From NCBI GenBank assembly GCA_036381015.1, contig DASVDR010000008.1:124001-188000 (forward strand): DNA of 64,000 nucleotides, written 5' to 3'. The translations under genes were made by a program, and so were the position numbers. The notes beneath the pieces are model-generated. The model saw only the letters and a list, made by a program, of their open reading frames with translations. It had not been told where the DNA came from and ran no database searches. The stretch comes from Gammaproteobacteria bacterium. Its GTDB lineage: Bacteria; Pseudomonadota; Gammaproteobacteria; Steroidobacterales; Rariloculaceae. This document shows positions 34,340-43,503 of this stretch, piece after piece; within the stretch, counting starts at the first letter, position 1, and every line of letters starts with the position of its first letter.

Positions 34340-35107
34340 CTACCCGCCGCCGGCGCCGCCGAGCAGCGCGGCGGCGGACACGACGAGGATCGCGATCAGC
34401 ACCCACCGGACGAACGGCGCGCCGCGGGCGACCGCGAGATGCGCGGCCGTCCATGCGCCGGCCGCGCTGCCGCCGGCGAGGAGCGCGCCCACACCCCACC
34501 GGACCTGATCGTTCACGACGAACACGGCGAGCGCCGCGAACGTGAACACGAGCACGATCAGATTCTTCACGGCGTTGCCGCCGACGAGGTCGTAGCCGGC
34601 ACCGAGCACGAGGCCCGCGAGCAGAAAGATGCCGACGCCGGCTTGAATGAACCCGCCGTACACGCCGATCGCGAAAAAGAGCGGAACCTGAATCCACGCG
34701 CTCGCTTCGCGTCCCGTCGCATGGCTCTGGAGCCAGCGGCCGGGACGCAGCAGCACGACGGCGAGCATCACGAGCATCAGCACGCCGATCGTGCGCCGGA
34801 GCAGCACCTCGTCGAGGTCGACGGCGAGAGCGGCGCCGACGCCGGCACCGAGCACGGCGGGGACGACGAGCTTCACGGTCCCGACGACGTCGAGCGCGCC
34901 CCGCCGGCGGAAGGTCGCCACGGAGACGATCGACTGAACGACGATGCCCACCCGGTTCGTGCCGTTCGCGACGTTCGCCGGCAGCCCGAGAAGGATCAGC
35001 AGCGGGAGCGTGATCAGCGAGCCGCTGCCGGCGAGCGTGTTGATGAATCCCGACGCGAAGCCGACGACGGGGACGGCGACGAGGAACAGAAAGTCCGTTT
35101 GCTCCAT
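34340..35107 (-). CDS. TauE/SafE family transporter
   Basis: 255 residues with about eight hydrophobic helices. The two half-repeats typical of TauE/SafE are visible: GFASGFINTLAGSGSLITLP near the start and GVYGGFIQAGVGIFLLAG near residue 150. Members are proposed to export sulfite, sulfoacetate or other small organic anions from the cytosol. I took the ATG at 35107, because the first helix begins just after it; a longer frame adds Arg-rich sequence. It converges on the membrane phosphatase gene and diverges from the beta-propeller lipoprotein gene. No sulfur metabolism genes are near, so the substrate is open. Confidence 0.84.
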   Translation of the reverse strand: MEQTDFLFLVAVPVVGFASGFINTLAGSGSLITLPLLILLGLPANVANGTNRVGIVVQSIVSVATFRRRGALDVVGTVKLVVPAVLGAGVGAALAVDLDEVLLRRTIGVLMLVMLAVVLLRPGRWLQSHATGREASAWIQVPLFFAIGVYGGFIQAGVGIFLLAGLVLGAGYDLVGGNAVKNLIVLVFTFAALAVFVVNDQVRWGVGALLAGGSAAGAWTAAHLAVARGAPFVRWVLIAILVVSAAALLGGAGGG

Positions 35108-35334
35108 CGCGTGGCCGTCTCCGTCGCCTGCGCCGCGCACGTCGCGGCCGACCCGGACTCTACGGTGCGCGCGGCCGCGTGACCAGTGCGGCGCGAGGCC
35201 GCGAAGCATCCGCCGCGGCAATGGCCGCGCATCGCGGCGCGCGGCAGCGGGAGCGCGCAACGCGGGCGAAAGCGCTCCGCGAGGTGTTACCATCGCTGCG
35301 ATACTTCAAGAAAACGCAACGGGAGGTGATCGCT

Positions 35335-36345
35335 ATGGCCCTCAGACCAGTCGCCGTCGCCGCCGTGGCGGCCTTGATCGTCGGCTGCACCGACGAGCCC
35401 GAGCCCACGAGCCCCGCCACCGAGCCCGAAGCCGAGTCGCCCCCGCCGGTCGCCTCTCCTCAGGCCGCCTCTCCGCAGGCCGAGCCGCCGGAGGCCGGCG
35501 AAATCCCCGAGATGATCGTCATGGAGCGCGGCGGCGTGATCCCGGAGGGCATCGAGTACGATCGGACGAACGCCCGCTTTCTCGTCGGCTCCCTCGCCGA
35601 AGGCACCGTGTTCGAGGTCGGCAACGACGGCAGTCTCACCCCGTTCGTGATGGACGAGCAGCTCGTCTCGTCCGTCGGCATCGAGGTCGACGAGGAACGC
35701 AACCGCCTGCTCGTCGCGAACTCCGACAGTGCCGTCTTCCAGGGGCAGGGGCCGGGACAGGCGATGCTCGGCATCTACGATCTCACCACGGGCGAGCAAA
35801 CCGCGATGGTGGATCTCACGCAGGCGCTCGGCGAGCTGCCGGAAGACGCCGCGTTCTTCGCGAACGACGTCGCGGTGGGCGACGACGGCACTGCGTACGT
35901 GACCGACACGCGGATGAACGTCGTCTACAGCGTCGCGATGGACGGGACGGCGTCGGTGCTCCATCGCTTCGAGCCGGAGACGCAGCCGAACGGCATCGTC
36001 TACGACGACGGCGGTTTCCTGCTGGTCGTCGCCGCCACCGGCCTCCACAAGATCCCGGTCGACGCTCCGGACACGGCGAGCACCGTGATGCTGGCCGAGC
36101 CGCTCGAGGGTGGCGACGGGATGGTGTGGACCGACGACGGGCGCCTCGCGGTCGTCAGCAACAGCCAGAGCCGCGTCATCGCGTTGACCAGCAACGACGA
36201 CTGGGCGACTGCGGAAGTCGCGGCCGTGGGGCCGTTCGAAGGGCAGGGCACGACCGCGGCCGTCGCCGACGGCGACGTCTACGTCGTGAAGCCGCACTTC
36301 CAGGACCAGGAGCCGCCGTCGATCGAGCGGGTCACGTTCCAGTAG
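35335..36345 (+). CDS. SMP-30-like beta-propeller lipoprotein
   Basis: 336 residues. A short signal peptide ends in a lipobox at LIVGC (Cys about 17), followed by an acidic Pro/Glu/Ala-rich linker to about residue 55. The rest shows repeated propeller blades with NDGSL, FFANDVAVGDDGTAYVTDT, PNGIVYDDGG and GGDGMVWTDDGR, as in SMP-30/gluconolactonase/strictosidine-synthase-like proteins. Enzymes of this fold open lactones with a bound metal, but many lipoprotein members are only binding proteins. The ATG at 35335 follows GGGAGGTGAT. It ends just before the palindromic repeat cluster and faces the penicillin-acylase gene. Confidence 0.78.
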   Translation: MALRPVAVAAVAALIVGCTDEPEPTSPATEPEAESPPPVASPQAASPQAEPPEAGEIPEMIVMERGGVIPEGIEYDRTNARFLVGSLAEGTVFEVGNDGSLTPFVMDEQLVSSVGIEVDEERNRLLVANSDSAVFQGQGPGQAMLGIYDLTTGEQTAMVDLTQALGELPEDAAFFANDVAVGDDGTAYVTDTRMNVVYSVAMDGTASVLHRFEPETQPNGIVYDDGGFLLVVAATGLHKIPVDAPDTASTVMLAEPLEGGDGMVWTDDGRLAVVSNSQSRVIALTSNDDWATAEVAAVGPFEGQGTTAAVADGDVYVVKPHFQDQEPPSIERVTFQ

Positions 36346-36349
36346 CGCC

Positions 36350-36440
36350 CAAAAAGGTGTCCGCCCAAAAAGGTGTCAGACACCTTTTCCAAAAAAATCG
36401 TGTCTGACACCTTTTTTCCGCGACACCCTTTTTCCGCGAC
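36350..36440. repeat. Cluster of GTGTC-W-GACAC palindromes between convergent genes
   Basis: Within 90 bp there are a partial copy (AAAAAGGTGTCCG), a complete AAAAAGGTGTCAGACACCTT palindrome (core 36372-36384), an ATCGTGTCTGACACC copy with a T-run (core 36400-36411), and two degenerate CGACACC or CGACGACC remnants with the TTTTTCCGCG flank. It lies between the ends of the propeller-lipoprotein and penicillin-acylase genes. It shares the core with the element at 10.7 kb. Confidence 0.8.
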
Positions 36441-36469
36441 GACCAAAATCACGCCGGACGCCTTTTCGA

Positions 36470-38818
36470 TCAGTCCGCTGATCGGGGCGGCAGAAGCCGG
36501 TACTCGTCCACCGTCTCGCCGGCGAGAAAGGGCGTCGGCGCGCCGTCGACCCAGTCCTTCTGAAGATCTCGAAAGTGCGGCGACAGGAAGTGGCCGCTCT
36601 GACCTTCGGGCATCTCGAGAATCCCGTTCTCCGGCGCCGACGGAGAGACGGCCATTCTCATCACGGCGCCGCGGCGCGGCTCTGCGACGCGCAGCGTGAC
36701 GGCCGCGCCGGGCTGCGGTACCGGCGGCAGCCGAAACAGGTTTCCGACCAGCGGCAACGCCGAGAACGGATGGCCCACGTCCAGGCGATTCGCGTCGCCC
36801 CACGCGGTTTCCGGGCCGAGCCCGGCGGGCGCATGCTCGAGCGCTTGGATTGCATCGACGACGACGTCGCGCAGGAACGCATCCCAGTCGTCGAAGCCTT
36901 CCGGCAACCAATCGAGCGGGCGCTCCTCGAGGAGCCGCCGCATCGGCTCGTCGGACAGCGGCCAACGATAGACGAAGGCGGGATCCGCCGCGCGCACGGG
37001 CGCGAGCAGCGGCGCGAGCACGCGCTCCCGCAGCGCCCGGTAGCAAACGTACACGAGCCTGAAGCCGACCTCGGTCGCGTCTGCGCGTCCGTTCCAGTCC
37101 GCGATCCGTTGCCTCGCCGCCGCGAGCACGGGGTCGGGCTCGGCCTCGTCGAGCACGCGGAGCGCGACGTCGCGCACGATGTCGTAGGCCTCCGCGCGCG
37201 TGTCGAGCTGCATCGCGAGAAAGTCGCGCTCCGCGAAGCGCGGACGCGCGGCCAGCAGATCGGCGATGCGGTGCGCGCGGAACGGCGCCATCCACGCGCG
37301 GCCGAGCGCTTCGGCTTTCGCGGCGCCCAATGCGCGGTTGTTCGCGTTGAACAGCGCACCGCTTTCCGGCGCGACGATCGACGGAGGCTCGCGATAGCCG
37401 ATCCAGGCCCGAGCGCCGTCCGCCCACGACTCGGGCACCGACCCGTCGAAGCCCGTGCGGATCGGCAGCGGGCCGGTCGTGATCCAGCCGATGTCGCCGT
37501 CTGCGTCGGCCAGCACGTAGCTCAACGACGGCCCGGCCCAGCCGGACAACGTTTCCACCGCTTCCCCGACCGAGTCCGCGAGCATCAGCCGCAGCACGTC
37601 GAGATCGACGCCGCCCGGCTCGAGCCACGTCGCGTGCAGCACGAGCGGGCGCCCGAGCCAATCGCGGGCGACGACTGGACCCCACCGGGTCGAAGCGACC
37701 TCGACGACGACGGGCTCGTCGCGGCCGCGCACGACGATCTCCTCGCGCTCGATTCGAAACGGCTCGATGCCTTCCGGGACGCGGTACGCGCGATCGCCGT
37801 CGGCCGTCTCGACGACGACCCAGTCGCTCTGGTCCGCGTAGCTCACGGTCACGCCGTACGCGATGCGGTCGGTCGCGCCGACGAGGATCCCGGGCACGCC
37901 CGGGATGCCGAGGCCTCGGGCGACTCGGCCGCCCCAATAGAGCTCGGCGCGGTGGAAGACGTTCGGCAGGCGCAGCGTGAGGTGCGTGTCGTTCGCGACG
38001 ATCGCGGTCCCGCTCGCGGAGCGCTCCGCGGCGACGGCCCATTGGTTCGACGCCGCGGCGGCGAGCGGCGGTGCGACGAGCGTACCGGACGGCGGCGCCG
38101 GCGCGCCGGGCTCGAGCGATGCCGCCCGAGGGACCGGCAGCGGCGCGTAGCCGCCGGTCGGATCCGGCGAGCCGATCGCGTCGAGCGGACGATCGAAGCG
38201 CGACATCGCGGGCGTCAGGAACGCGTACACGTCGTCCGGCAGGGTCGCCCGCATCACGCCTTGCGAGCGCTCGTAGCGGTGATTCTCGGAAAGCATCGTA
38301 TAGAACGCGTAGACGACGAGGAGCGAGTCCTCGAGGGTCCACGGCTCGGGCTCCGCGCGGAGCACCCAATACTCGGGGGGCCGGCTGCCGAGATCCTCGA
38401 GGCCCGCGTTGACGCCCTCGACGTACGCCGCGAGCCAAGCGCGCTGCTCGGCGGGCAGCGATGCCGCGAGCGCTCGCGCGCGCTCGCGGTATCGAAAACG
38501 GCGCCGCTCGCGGTCCCGGTCGAGCGCGATCTCGCCGAACAGCTCCGCGAGCTCCCCGGCCGCGTCGCGGCGCGTCAAGTCCATCTGAAAGAAGCGCTCC
38601 TGCGCGTGCACGAAGCCTTGCGCGCGGAACGCGTCGGCGAGCGTCGCGGCCCGAATGCGCGGGATCGCGTGCGCGTCGAGCTCGATCGTCACGGGCGCGG
38701 ACAGACCGCGGACCTCCGCGGCGCCGTCGCGGCGGGGAAGCGACGCCGTCAACGTCGCGGCGACGGTGCCGGCCACGGCCAGCAGGACGGCGAGGAGCAA
38801 GAGGAGCGGCTTCTTCAT
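36470..38818 (-). CDS. Penicillin acylase family (Ntn-hydrolase) protein
   Basis: 782 residues. A hydrophobic signal segment occupies residues 3-25, placing the enzyme in the periplasm. The alpha-chain portion includes VTIELDAHAIPRIRA and GFVHAQERFFQMDLTRRDAAGELAE-type blocks (split here as GFVHAQERFFQMDL and RRDAAGELAELFG). The maturation site and N-terminal nucleophile is Ser257 in AAASNQWAV, where autocleavage would expose the beta chain; FNANNRALG is a further family block. Such enzymes cleave amides, including beta-lactams and acyl-homoserine lactones. I took the ATG at 38818 because the signal peptide begins there. It is a stand-alone gene diverging from the PDZ-protein gene. Confidence 0.87.
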   Translation of the reverse strand: MKKPLLLLLAVLLAVAGTVAATLTASLPRRDGAAEVRGLSAPVTIELDAHAIPRIRAATLADAFRAQGFVHAQERFFQMDLTRRDAAGELAELFGEIALDRDRERRRFRYRERARALAASLPAEQRAWLAAYVEGVNAGLEDLGSRPPEYWVLRAEPEPWTLEDSLLVVYAFYTMLSENHRYERSQGVMRATLPDDVYAFLTPAMSRFDRPLDAIGSPDPTGGYAPLPVPRAASLEPGAPAPPSGTLVAPPLAAAASNQWAVAAERSASGTAIVANDTHLTLRLPNVFHRAELYWGGRVARGLGIPGVPGILVGATDRIAYGVTVSYADQSDWVVVETADGDRAYRVPEGIEPFRIEREEIVVRGRDEPVVVEVASTRWGPVVARDWLGRPLVLHATWLEPGGVDLDVLRLMLADSVGEAVETLSGWAGPSLSYVLADADGDIGWITTGPLPIRTGFDGSVPESWADGARAWIGYREPPSIVAPESGALFNANNRALGAAKAEALGRAWMAPFRAHRIADLLAARPRFAERDFLAMQLDTRAEAYDIVRDVALRVLDEAEPDPVLAAARQRIADWNGRADATEVGFRLVYVCYRALRERVLAPLLAPVRAADPAFVYRWPLSDEPMRRLLEERPLDWLPEGFDDWDAFLRDVVVDAIQALEHAPAGLGPETAWGDANRLDVGHPFSALPLVGNLFRLPPVPQPGAAVTLRVAEPRRGAVMRMAVSPSAPENGILEMPEGQSGHFLSPHFRDLQKDWVDGAPTPFLAGETVDEYRLLPPRSAD

Positions 38819-38986
38819 GAGCGTGGGCAATGCGGCACGGACGGCGGTCGGCGCGGGGCACGGCGCCCGCCGACGCGCCCCGGCCCCGCCCTTTGCATCG
38901 GCAACGCCCGGCAGCATACTTGACGCGGCCGCGGCTCGCGCGGCCGCAGCGCGCCATTGGCGGCACCACGGCGGCGGAGCGCTCAC

Positions 38987-39853
38987 ATGCCTTCGACGAC
39001 GCTGAAGACCCTCGCCTTTCTGGCCGCGGGGCTCGCGGCGGGCTTCGCCATTGCCACATGGCTCCCGCCGGGACGGGGGGCGGCCGCCCCCGGGGCTACA
39101 GCCGACCCTGCCGCCGACGCCTCGCTCCGGGAGCGCGTCGCCGCGCTCGAGCGCCGCCTCGGCGAAGAAGCGGAACGCCGCGCCGCGCTCGAGGCCGAGG
39201 TCGGCGTGCTGCGCGAAGCGCTCCGGCAGCCGAGCGGTTCGGCACGGAGCGCTGCCGATCGCGAGCAGATATTCCTCGACGACGCGTTCGACGCCGCCGA
39301 CGGCGGCGGCGAAGCCGGAGAGGATCGAAGCCTCGGCAGCGAGCGGCGCTTCCGGAACGGACCGACGCAGGCCGAGGTCCAGCAACGGCGCATCGACCGC
39401 CTGGTCGAAGCCGGCTTCACGCCGGACCGCGCGGCGTGGATCGATCGCCGCGCGGCAGAGCTCCTGGTGCAGGCGCTGCAGCTCCAATACGACGCGTCGC
39501 GCAACGGCGAGGACACGGACTTCTCGCCGGACGACGCGCTTCGGGCCGAGCTCGGCGACGACGAGTACGAGCGCTACCTCGAGGCGCTCGGGAGACCAAC
39601 CCGGGTCCGCGTCGGCCGCGTGCTGCCGACCTCGCCCGCGGAGCGCGCGGGGCTTCTCCCGGGCGACGAGGTCGTGGCCTACGCCGGTCGCCGCGTCTTC
39701 GACATTCGCGAGCTGAACCGCTTCACGCTCGAAGGCCGGCCGGGCGAAACCGTCGTCCTCGACGTCCTTCGCGACGGTCAGCCGATTCAGCTCTACCTGC
39801 CGCGCGGCCCGCTCGGCATCACACCCGGCGGCCGCTTCGTCCGCGGCCGCTGA
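38987..39853 (+). CDS. Membrane-anchored PDZ domain protein
   Basis: 288 residues. An N-terminal hydrophobic segment (about residues 8-24) anchors the protein, followed by a coiled-coil stretch (LRERVAALERRLGEEAERRA, cut at about residue 85). The C-terminal 90 residues form a PDZ domain: RVGRVLPTSPAERAGLLPGD, VVAYAGRRVFDIREL, GETVVLDVLRDGQPI. No protease domain is present, so it is probably a periplasmic binding or scaffold protein. GGAG precedes the ATG at 38987. It diverges from the penicillin-acylase gene across 168 bp and is followed by the MoxR operon. The function is unknown; the last residues are Gly/Arg-rich. Confidence 0.75.
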   Translation: MPSTTLKTLAFLAAGLAAGFAIATWLPPGRGAAAPGATADPAADASLRERVAALERRLGEEAERRAALEAEVGVLREALRQPSGSARSAADREQIFLDDAFDAADGGGEAGEDRSLGSERRFRNGPTQAEVQQRRIDRLVEAGFTPDRAAWIDRRAAELLVQALQLQYDASRNGEDTDFSPDDALRAELGDDEYERYLEALGRPTRVRVGRVLPTSPAERAGLLPGDEVVAYAGRRVFDIRELNRFTLEGRPGETVVLDVLRDGQPIQLYLPRGPLGITPGGRFVRGR

Positions 39854-39975
39854 CTTCGTCGGCTCGAGCCTTCCACGCGCTCTCGAGGGAAGCCCCGGCC
39901 GCGAGCTCGAAGCGCTCGGGCCTACGCGCGCCGCCCGGGTCGCCGTCCCGCCGCGTGTGCCGTGTCGGCCCAACC

Positions 39976-39996
39976 GCTAAAATGAGCCGCTTTAGC
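39976..39996 (+). promoter_or_regulatory. Possible promoter/operator before the MoxR operon
   Basis: GCTAAA ATGAGCCGC TTTAGC is a perfect 6-bp inverted repeat 11 bp before the moxR start. It includes TAAAAT, a fair -10 box, in a locally AT-rich patch. No convincing -35 is seen. Confidence 0.3.
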
Positions 39997-40007
39997 CGGA
40001 TTTCCGA

Positions 40008-40982
40008 ATGTCGCTCCAGCAGAAATTCCTACGTCTCGAATCTCATTTGAAGACGCTCGTGGTCGGGCAGGAGCGGCTTTTGAACCGCATGCTGATCGCG
40101 CTGCTCTGCGACGGCCACCTGCTCGTCGAGGGCGCGCCGGGGCTTGCGAAGACGCGCGCGATCAAGGTGCTGAGCCACAACGTCGAAGGCGACTTCCATC
40201 GTCTTCAGTTCACGCCCGATTTACTGCCGGCGGATTTGACGGGCACGGAAATTTATCGTCCGCAGGACGGCTCGTTCGTGTTCCGCGAGGGTCCGCTGTT
40301 CCACAACCTCGTGCTGGCCGACGAGGTGAACCGCGCGCCGGCGAAGGTGCAGTCCGCCCTGCTCGAGGCGATGGCCGAGCGGCAGATCACGGTCGGCTCC
40401 GTCACGTACCCGCTGCCGAAGCTGTTCATGGTGATGGCGACGCAGAACCCGATCGAGCAGGAAGGCACGTACCCGCTCCCCGAGGCGCAGCTCGACCGCT
40501 TTCTGCTGCACGTGCTGGTCGGCTATCCCGACGCGGCCGGAGAGCGCGCGATCCTCGCGCTGAACCGCGCGGAGAGCCGCCACTCCACCGGCGACCGCGA
40601 GCTTTTCCGCGCCGCGAATCCGCTGACGCAGGAAGAAGTCCTGGCCGCGCGCCTCGAGGTGCTCGATCTGCATCTCGCCGAGCCGCTCGAGGAGTACATC
40701 GTGCAGATCGTGCTCGCGACCCGCGATCCCGCGCGCTACGGCGACGATCTCGCCGGCGTGCTGCAGTACGGCGCGAGCCCGCGCGCGACGATCGCGCTCG
40801 ATCGATGCGCCCGGGCCCGCGCGTGGCTCGCGGGCCGCGACTTCGTCACGCCGGAAGACATCCAAGACGTCGCGCACGACATCCTCCGGCACCGCATTCT
40901 GCTCAGCTTCGAGGCCGAGGCCGCCGGGCGCGCTCCGGACGAGATCGTCGACACGCTCCTCGGGAGGATCGGCGTGCCGTGA
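40008..40982 (+). CDS. MoxR-type AAA+ ATPase
   Basis: 324 residues. Walker A GAPGLAKT is near residue 47 and Walker B LVLADEVNRAP near residue 103; QNPIEQEGTYPLPEAQLDRF is the MoxR sensor block. A C-terminal lid domain follows. MoxR ATPases act as chaperones that mature or assemble von Willebrand factor type A (VWA) partners. It heads a compact same-strand set with DUF58, DUF4381, two VWA proteins and BatD, and its stop overlaps the GTG of the DUF58 gene by four bases. This is the classical MoxR-Bat arrangement linked to envelope stress and oxygen tolerance. The target complex is not known here. Confidence 0.9.
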   Translation: MSLQQKFLRLESHLKTLVVGQERLLNRMLIALLCDGHLLVEGAPGLAKTRAIKVLSHNVEGDFHRLQFTPDLLPADLTGTEIYRPQDGSFVFREGPLFHNLVLADEVNRAPAKVQSALLEAMAERQITVGSVTYPLPKLFMVMATQNPIEQEGTYPLPEAQLDRFLLHVLVGYPDAAGERAILALNRAESRHSTGDRELFRAANPLTQEEVLAARLEVLDLHLAEPLEEYIVQIVLATRDPARYGDDLAGVLQYGASPRATIALDRCARARAWLAGRDFVTPEDIQDVAHDILRHRILLSFEAEAAGRAPDEIVDTLLGRIGVP

Positions 40983-41956
40983 TCGGCGTCGCCGCCAAGC
41001 GGGCCCCGGCCGGGCGGTTGCCGCCATCCGGCGAGCCGTCGGCGGCGCCGGACCGCGTGACGCTCGATCGCCTGATCCGGCTGAAGGCGGCGGGCGAGAC
41101 CCTGACGCTCGCGACGCCGCGCGTGCGCGCGCTCGCCGCGGGCGGGCACCTCTCCGCGTTCAAGGGCCGCGGCGTCGAGTTCGACGAGTCGCGCCCTTAC
41201 CAGCCCGGCGACGACCTGCGCACGATGGATTGGCGCGTGACGGCGCGCACCGGCAAGCCGCATACGAAGGTCTTTCGCGAGGAGCGCAATCGCCCGGTCA
41301 TCGTCTGGCTCGATCTTCGCGCGCCGATGCTGTTCGGAACGCGGGGGGTGTACAAGGCCGTGCGCGCGGCCGAGGCCGCGGCGCTCGTCGCCTGGAGCGC
41401 GATCGGGAACGGAGATCGTCTCGGGGGGCTCGTATTCTCGGAGACCGAGCACCACGAGCGCCGGCCGCGCCTCGGCCGGCGCGCCGCGCTGACGCTGCTC
41501 CAGCTCATCGCGGAAAACGGCTTCTGGTCGCCGGCCGCTTCCGCCGACGCGGCCTCGAGCGGCGCGGCGGATCACGCGCTAGTCCGACTCACGCGCGTCG
41601 CGCGCCCGGGCAGCCTGGCCTTTCTGTTCTCCGACTTCCATGCGCTCGGCGACGACGCCGACCGCCACCTGCGCCAGCTCGCGAGCCATGGCGACGTGTT
41701 CCTCGTGCACTGCTTCGACCCGGTCGAGGCTGAACTTCCGCCGCCCGGCCGCTATCGAATCCTGGTCGGCGGCCGGTCGGTCTCGATCGACACGTCGGAT
41801 CAGGCGCTGCGTGCCCGCTACAGGCGGCAATTCGAAGCGCGGCGGGCGCGGCTCGGCGCGCTCGCGCGGGTGCCGGGCATCCACGTGATCGATTGCGCGA
41901 CGTCCGACGACCCGCGAGCAGTGCTGGCACAACGATTCAAGAGCCGCCCGGCATGA
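40979..41956 (+). CDS. DUF58 domain protein of the MoxR/Bat operon
   Basis: 325 residues. The DUF58 signature GRGVEFDESRPYQPGDDLRTMDWRVTART is recognisable near residues 62-90 in pieces: FDESRPYQPGDD then MDWRVTA. A VWA-like fold occupies the rest, with PVIVWLDLRAPM and SLAFLFSDFHAL. There is no signal peptide or membrane segment, so it is cytosolic and probably bound to MoxR. The start GTG 40979 overlaps the previous stop as GTGA, which settles it against a longer frame through moxR. The DUF4381 gene follows after 22 bp. Its biochemical role is not established for the family. Confidence 0.87.
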   Translation: MIGVAAKRAPAGRLPPSGEPSAAPDRVTLDRLIRLKAAGETLTLATPRVRALAAGGHLSAFKGRGVEFDESRPYQPGDDLRTMDWRVTARTGKPHTKVFREERNRPVIVWLDLRAPMLFGTRGVYKAVRAAEAAALVAWSAIGNGDRLGGLVFSETEHHERRPRLGRRAALTLLQLIAENGFWSPAASADAASSGAADHALVRLTRVARPGSLAFLFSDFHALGDDADRHLRQLASHGDVFLVHCFDPVEAELPPPGRYRILVGGRSVSIDTSDQALRARYRRQFEARRARLGALARVPGIHVIDCATSDDPRAVLAQRFKSRPA

Positions 41957-41978
41957 GACGTTTCGAGGCGACGACGCG

Positions 41979-42467
41979 ATGAATCAGGGCATCGATCCCG
42001 CGAGCTTGCCCCTGCGGGACATCCATATGCCGGACCCCGTCTCGTGGTGGCCCCCGGCGCCCGGCTGGTGGCTCCTGATCGCCGCCGCCGCGGCGGCCGT
42101 CGGCTATGCCCTGTGGGTCCGCCACCGCTACCGCGGCCGCCGCGTCGCGCTCGCGGCCGTCTCCCGCATCGCGGCCGATCTCGAGCGAGGCGCCGAGCCG
42201 GTCGCGTGCTTGCAGACGCTCTCGGTCGTGCTGCGCCGGTTCGCGATCACCGCCGCGCGAGGCGACGGCGGCCTGCCCGGACTGATCGGCGACCGCTGGC
42301 TCGAGTACCTCGACGCGCGCTCGCCGGCCGGGGGCTTCGTCCAGGGCGCCGGGCGGAGGCTCGTCGAGGCGCCGTACGCGCCCGCGGGAAGCGTCGGCCG
42401 GGCCGAGGCGCTCGAGCTCACGCGGCTGTGCGGCGACTGGATCAAGACGCAACGGCTCGGAGACTGA
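41979..42467 (+). CDS. DUF4381 domain membrane protein
   Basis: 162 residues. It begins with a Pro-rich stretch (LRDIHMPDPVSWWPPAPGWW) that leads straight into one membrane helix at about residues 30-45. A helical cytosolic part follows (LETLSVVLRR-like LQTLSVVLRRFAI and GLPGLIGDRWLEYLD). This is the DUF4381 layout found between DUF58 and VWA genes in gammaproteobacterial MoxR operons. The function is unknown; it is assumed to be a membrane anchor of the complex. It is separated from its neighbours by 22 and 4 bp. Confidence 0.85.
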   Translation: MNQGIDPASLPLRDIHMPDPVSWWPPAPGWWLLIAAAAAAVGYALWVRHRYRGRRVALAAVSRIAADLERGAEPVACLQTLSVVLRRFAITAARGDGGLPGLIGDRWLEYLDARSPAGGFVQGAGRRLVEAPYAPAGSVGRAEALELTRLCGDWIKTQRLGD

Positions 42468-42471
42468 GGCC

Positions 42472-43503
42472 GTGTGGACGCTCGCCTGGTGGTGGATGTT
42501 GCTCGCGCTGCCCGTGCCGTGGCTCGTCCGGCGCAGGTTGCCGCCGGCCTCGATGGAGCGCGACGTCGCCCTCAAGGCGCCGCCCGGAAGCGCGTTCGCG
42601 GATCTCGCCTCCGCGCGACTCTCGGGACGGGGTCCGACGCGTCGTCTGGCGCTGCTGTGGATCGTCTGGACGCTCGCGGTCGTCGCCGCGGCGCGCCCGC
42701 AGTTCGTCGGCGATCCCGTGGCCGTGCCGATGACCGGCCGCGACCTCCTGATGGCCGTCGATCTCTCCGGCAGCATGGAGGAGCAGGACTTCCAGCTCGA
42801 CGGCCAGTGGGTGGACCGCCTCGCGGCCACGAAGGCAGTGGCCGACGACTTCATCGAGCGACGCATCGGCGACCGCATCGGCCTGATCCTGTTCGGCCGT
42901 GAGGCCTACCTGCAGACGCCGCTGACGTTCGATCGGGCGACGGTGCGCACGCTGCTCGACGAGGCGGTGATCGGCCTCGCCGGCAAAGAGACCGCGATCG
43001 GCGACGCCATCGGGCTCGCGATTCGGACCTTCGACGATGCGGGAATCGAAGAAGGCCGCCGCGTGCTGATCCTGCTGACCGACGGCGCGAACACCGCCGG
43101 GGCGGTCGATCCGCTGAAGGCCGCGGAGCTCGCGGCGCAGCGCGGGGTCGTGATCTACACCGTCGGCATCGGCGCCGACGCGCTGACTGTTCGGTCGCTG
43201 TTCGGCCTGCGGCAGATCAATCCGTCCGCCGACCTCGACGAGAAGACGCTGACCGCGATCGCGAACATGACCGGCGGGCGGTATTTCCGCGCGCGCGACA
43301 CCGAGGAGTTCGCCGAGATCTACGAAATTCTCGACGCGCTCGAGCCCGCCGAATCCGAGGCCGACGGCTTCCGCCCGGTGAAGGAGCTTTTCTTCTGGCC
43401 GCTTGCGCTCGCCGCCGTGATCGCGCTCGGGGCGGCGTCGGCGGAAGCGCTTTTCGCCGCGCGGTGGCGCTTCGGTACGGGCAGCGAGGCCGCCCATGGC
43501 TGA
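42472..43503 (+). CDS. BatA-like VWA domain membrane protein
   Basis: 343 residues. A membrane segment lies at the N-terminus (WTLAWWWMLLALPVPWL), another near residue 65, and one near the C-terminus around 310-328. Between them a VWA domain carries the MIDAS metal site DLSGSM near residue 100, with a Thr ligand in the AYLQTPLTF region and the Asp in LLTDGANT. MIDAS domains bind a divalent cation and a protein partner. GTG 42472 follows GGAG, and the frame ends overlapping the next VWA gene by eight bases. It probably interacts with the MoxR ATPase and BatD in the inner membrane. Confidence 0.88.
   Translation: MWTLAWWWMLLALPVPWLVRRRLPPASMERDVALKAPPGSAFADLASARLSGRGPTRRLALLWIVWTLAVVAAARPQFVGDPVAVPMTGRDLLMAVDLSGSMEEQDFQLDGQWVDRLAATKAVADDFIERRIGDRIGLILFGREAYLQTPLTFDRATVRTLLDEAVIGLAGKETAIGDAIGLAIRTFDDAGIEEGRRVLILLTDGANTAGAVDPLKAAELAAQRGVVIYTVGIGADALTVRSLFGLRQINPSADLDEKTLTAIANMTGGRYFRARDTEEFAEIYEILDALEPAESEADGFRPVKELFFWPLALAAVIALGAASAEALFAARWRFGTGSEAAHG

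Noticed and set aside
36575-38923. A 782-codon plus-strand frame over the penicillin-acylase gene
   Set aside because: Antisense shadow with skewed composition and no domain.
38819-39973. Upstream extension of the penicillin-acylase frame
   Set aside because: It lies antisense to the PDZ gene, and the signal peptide starts at 38818.
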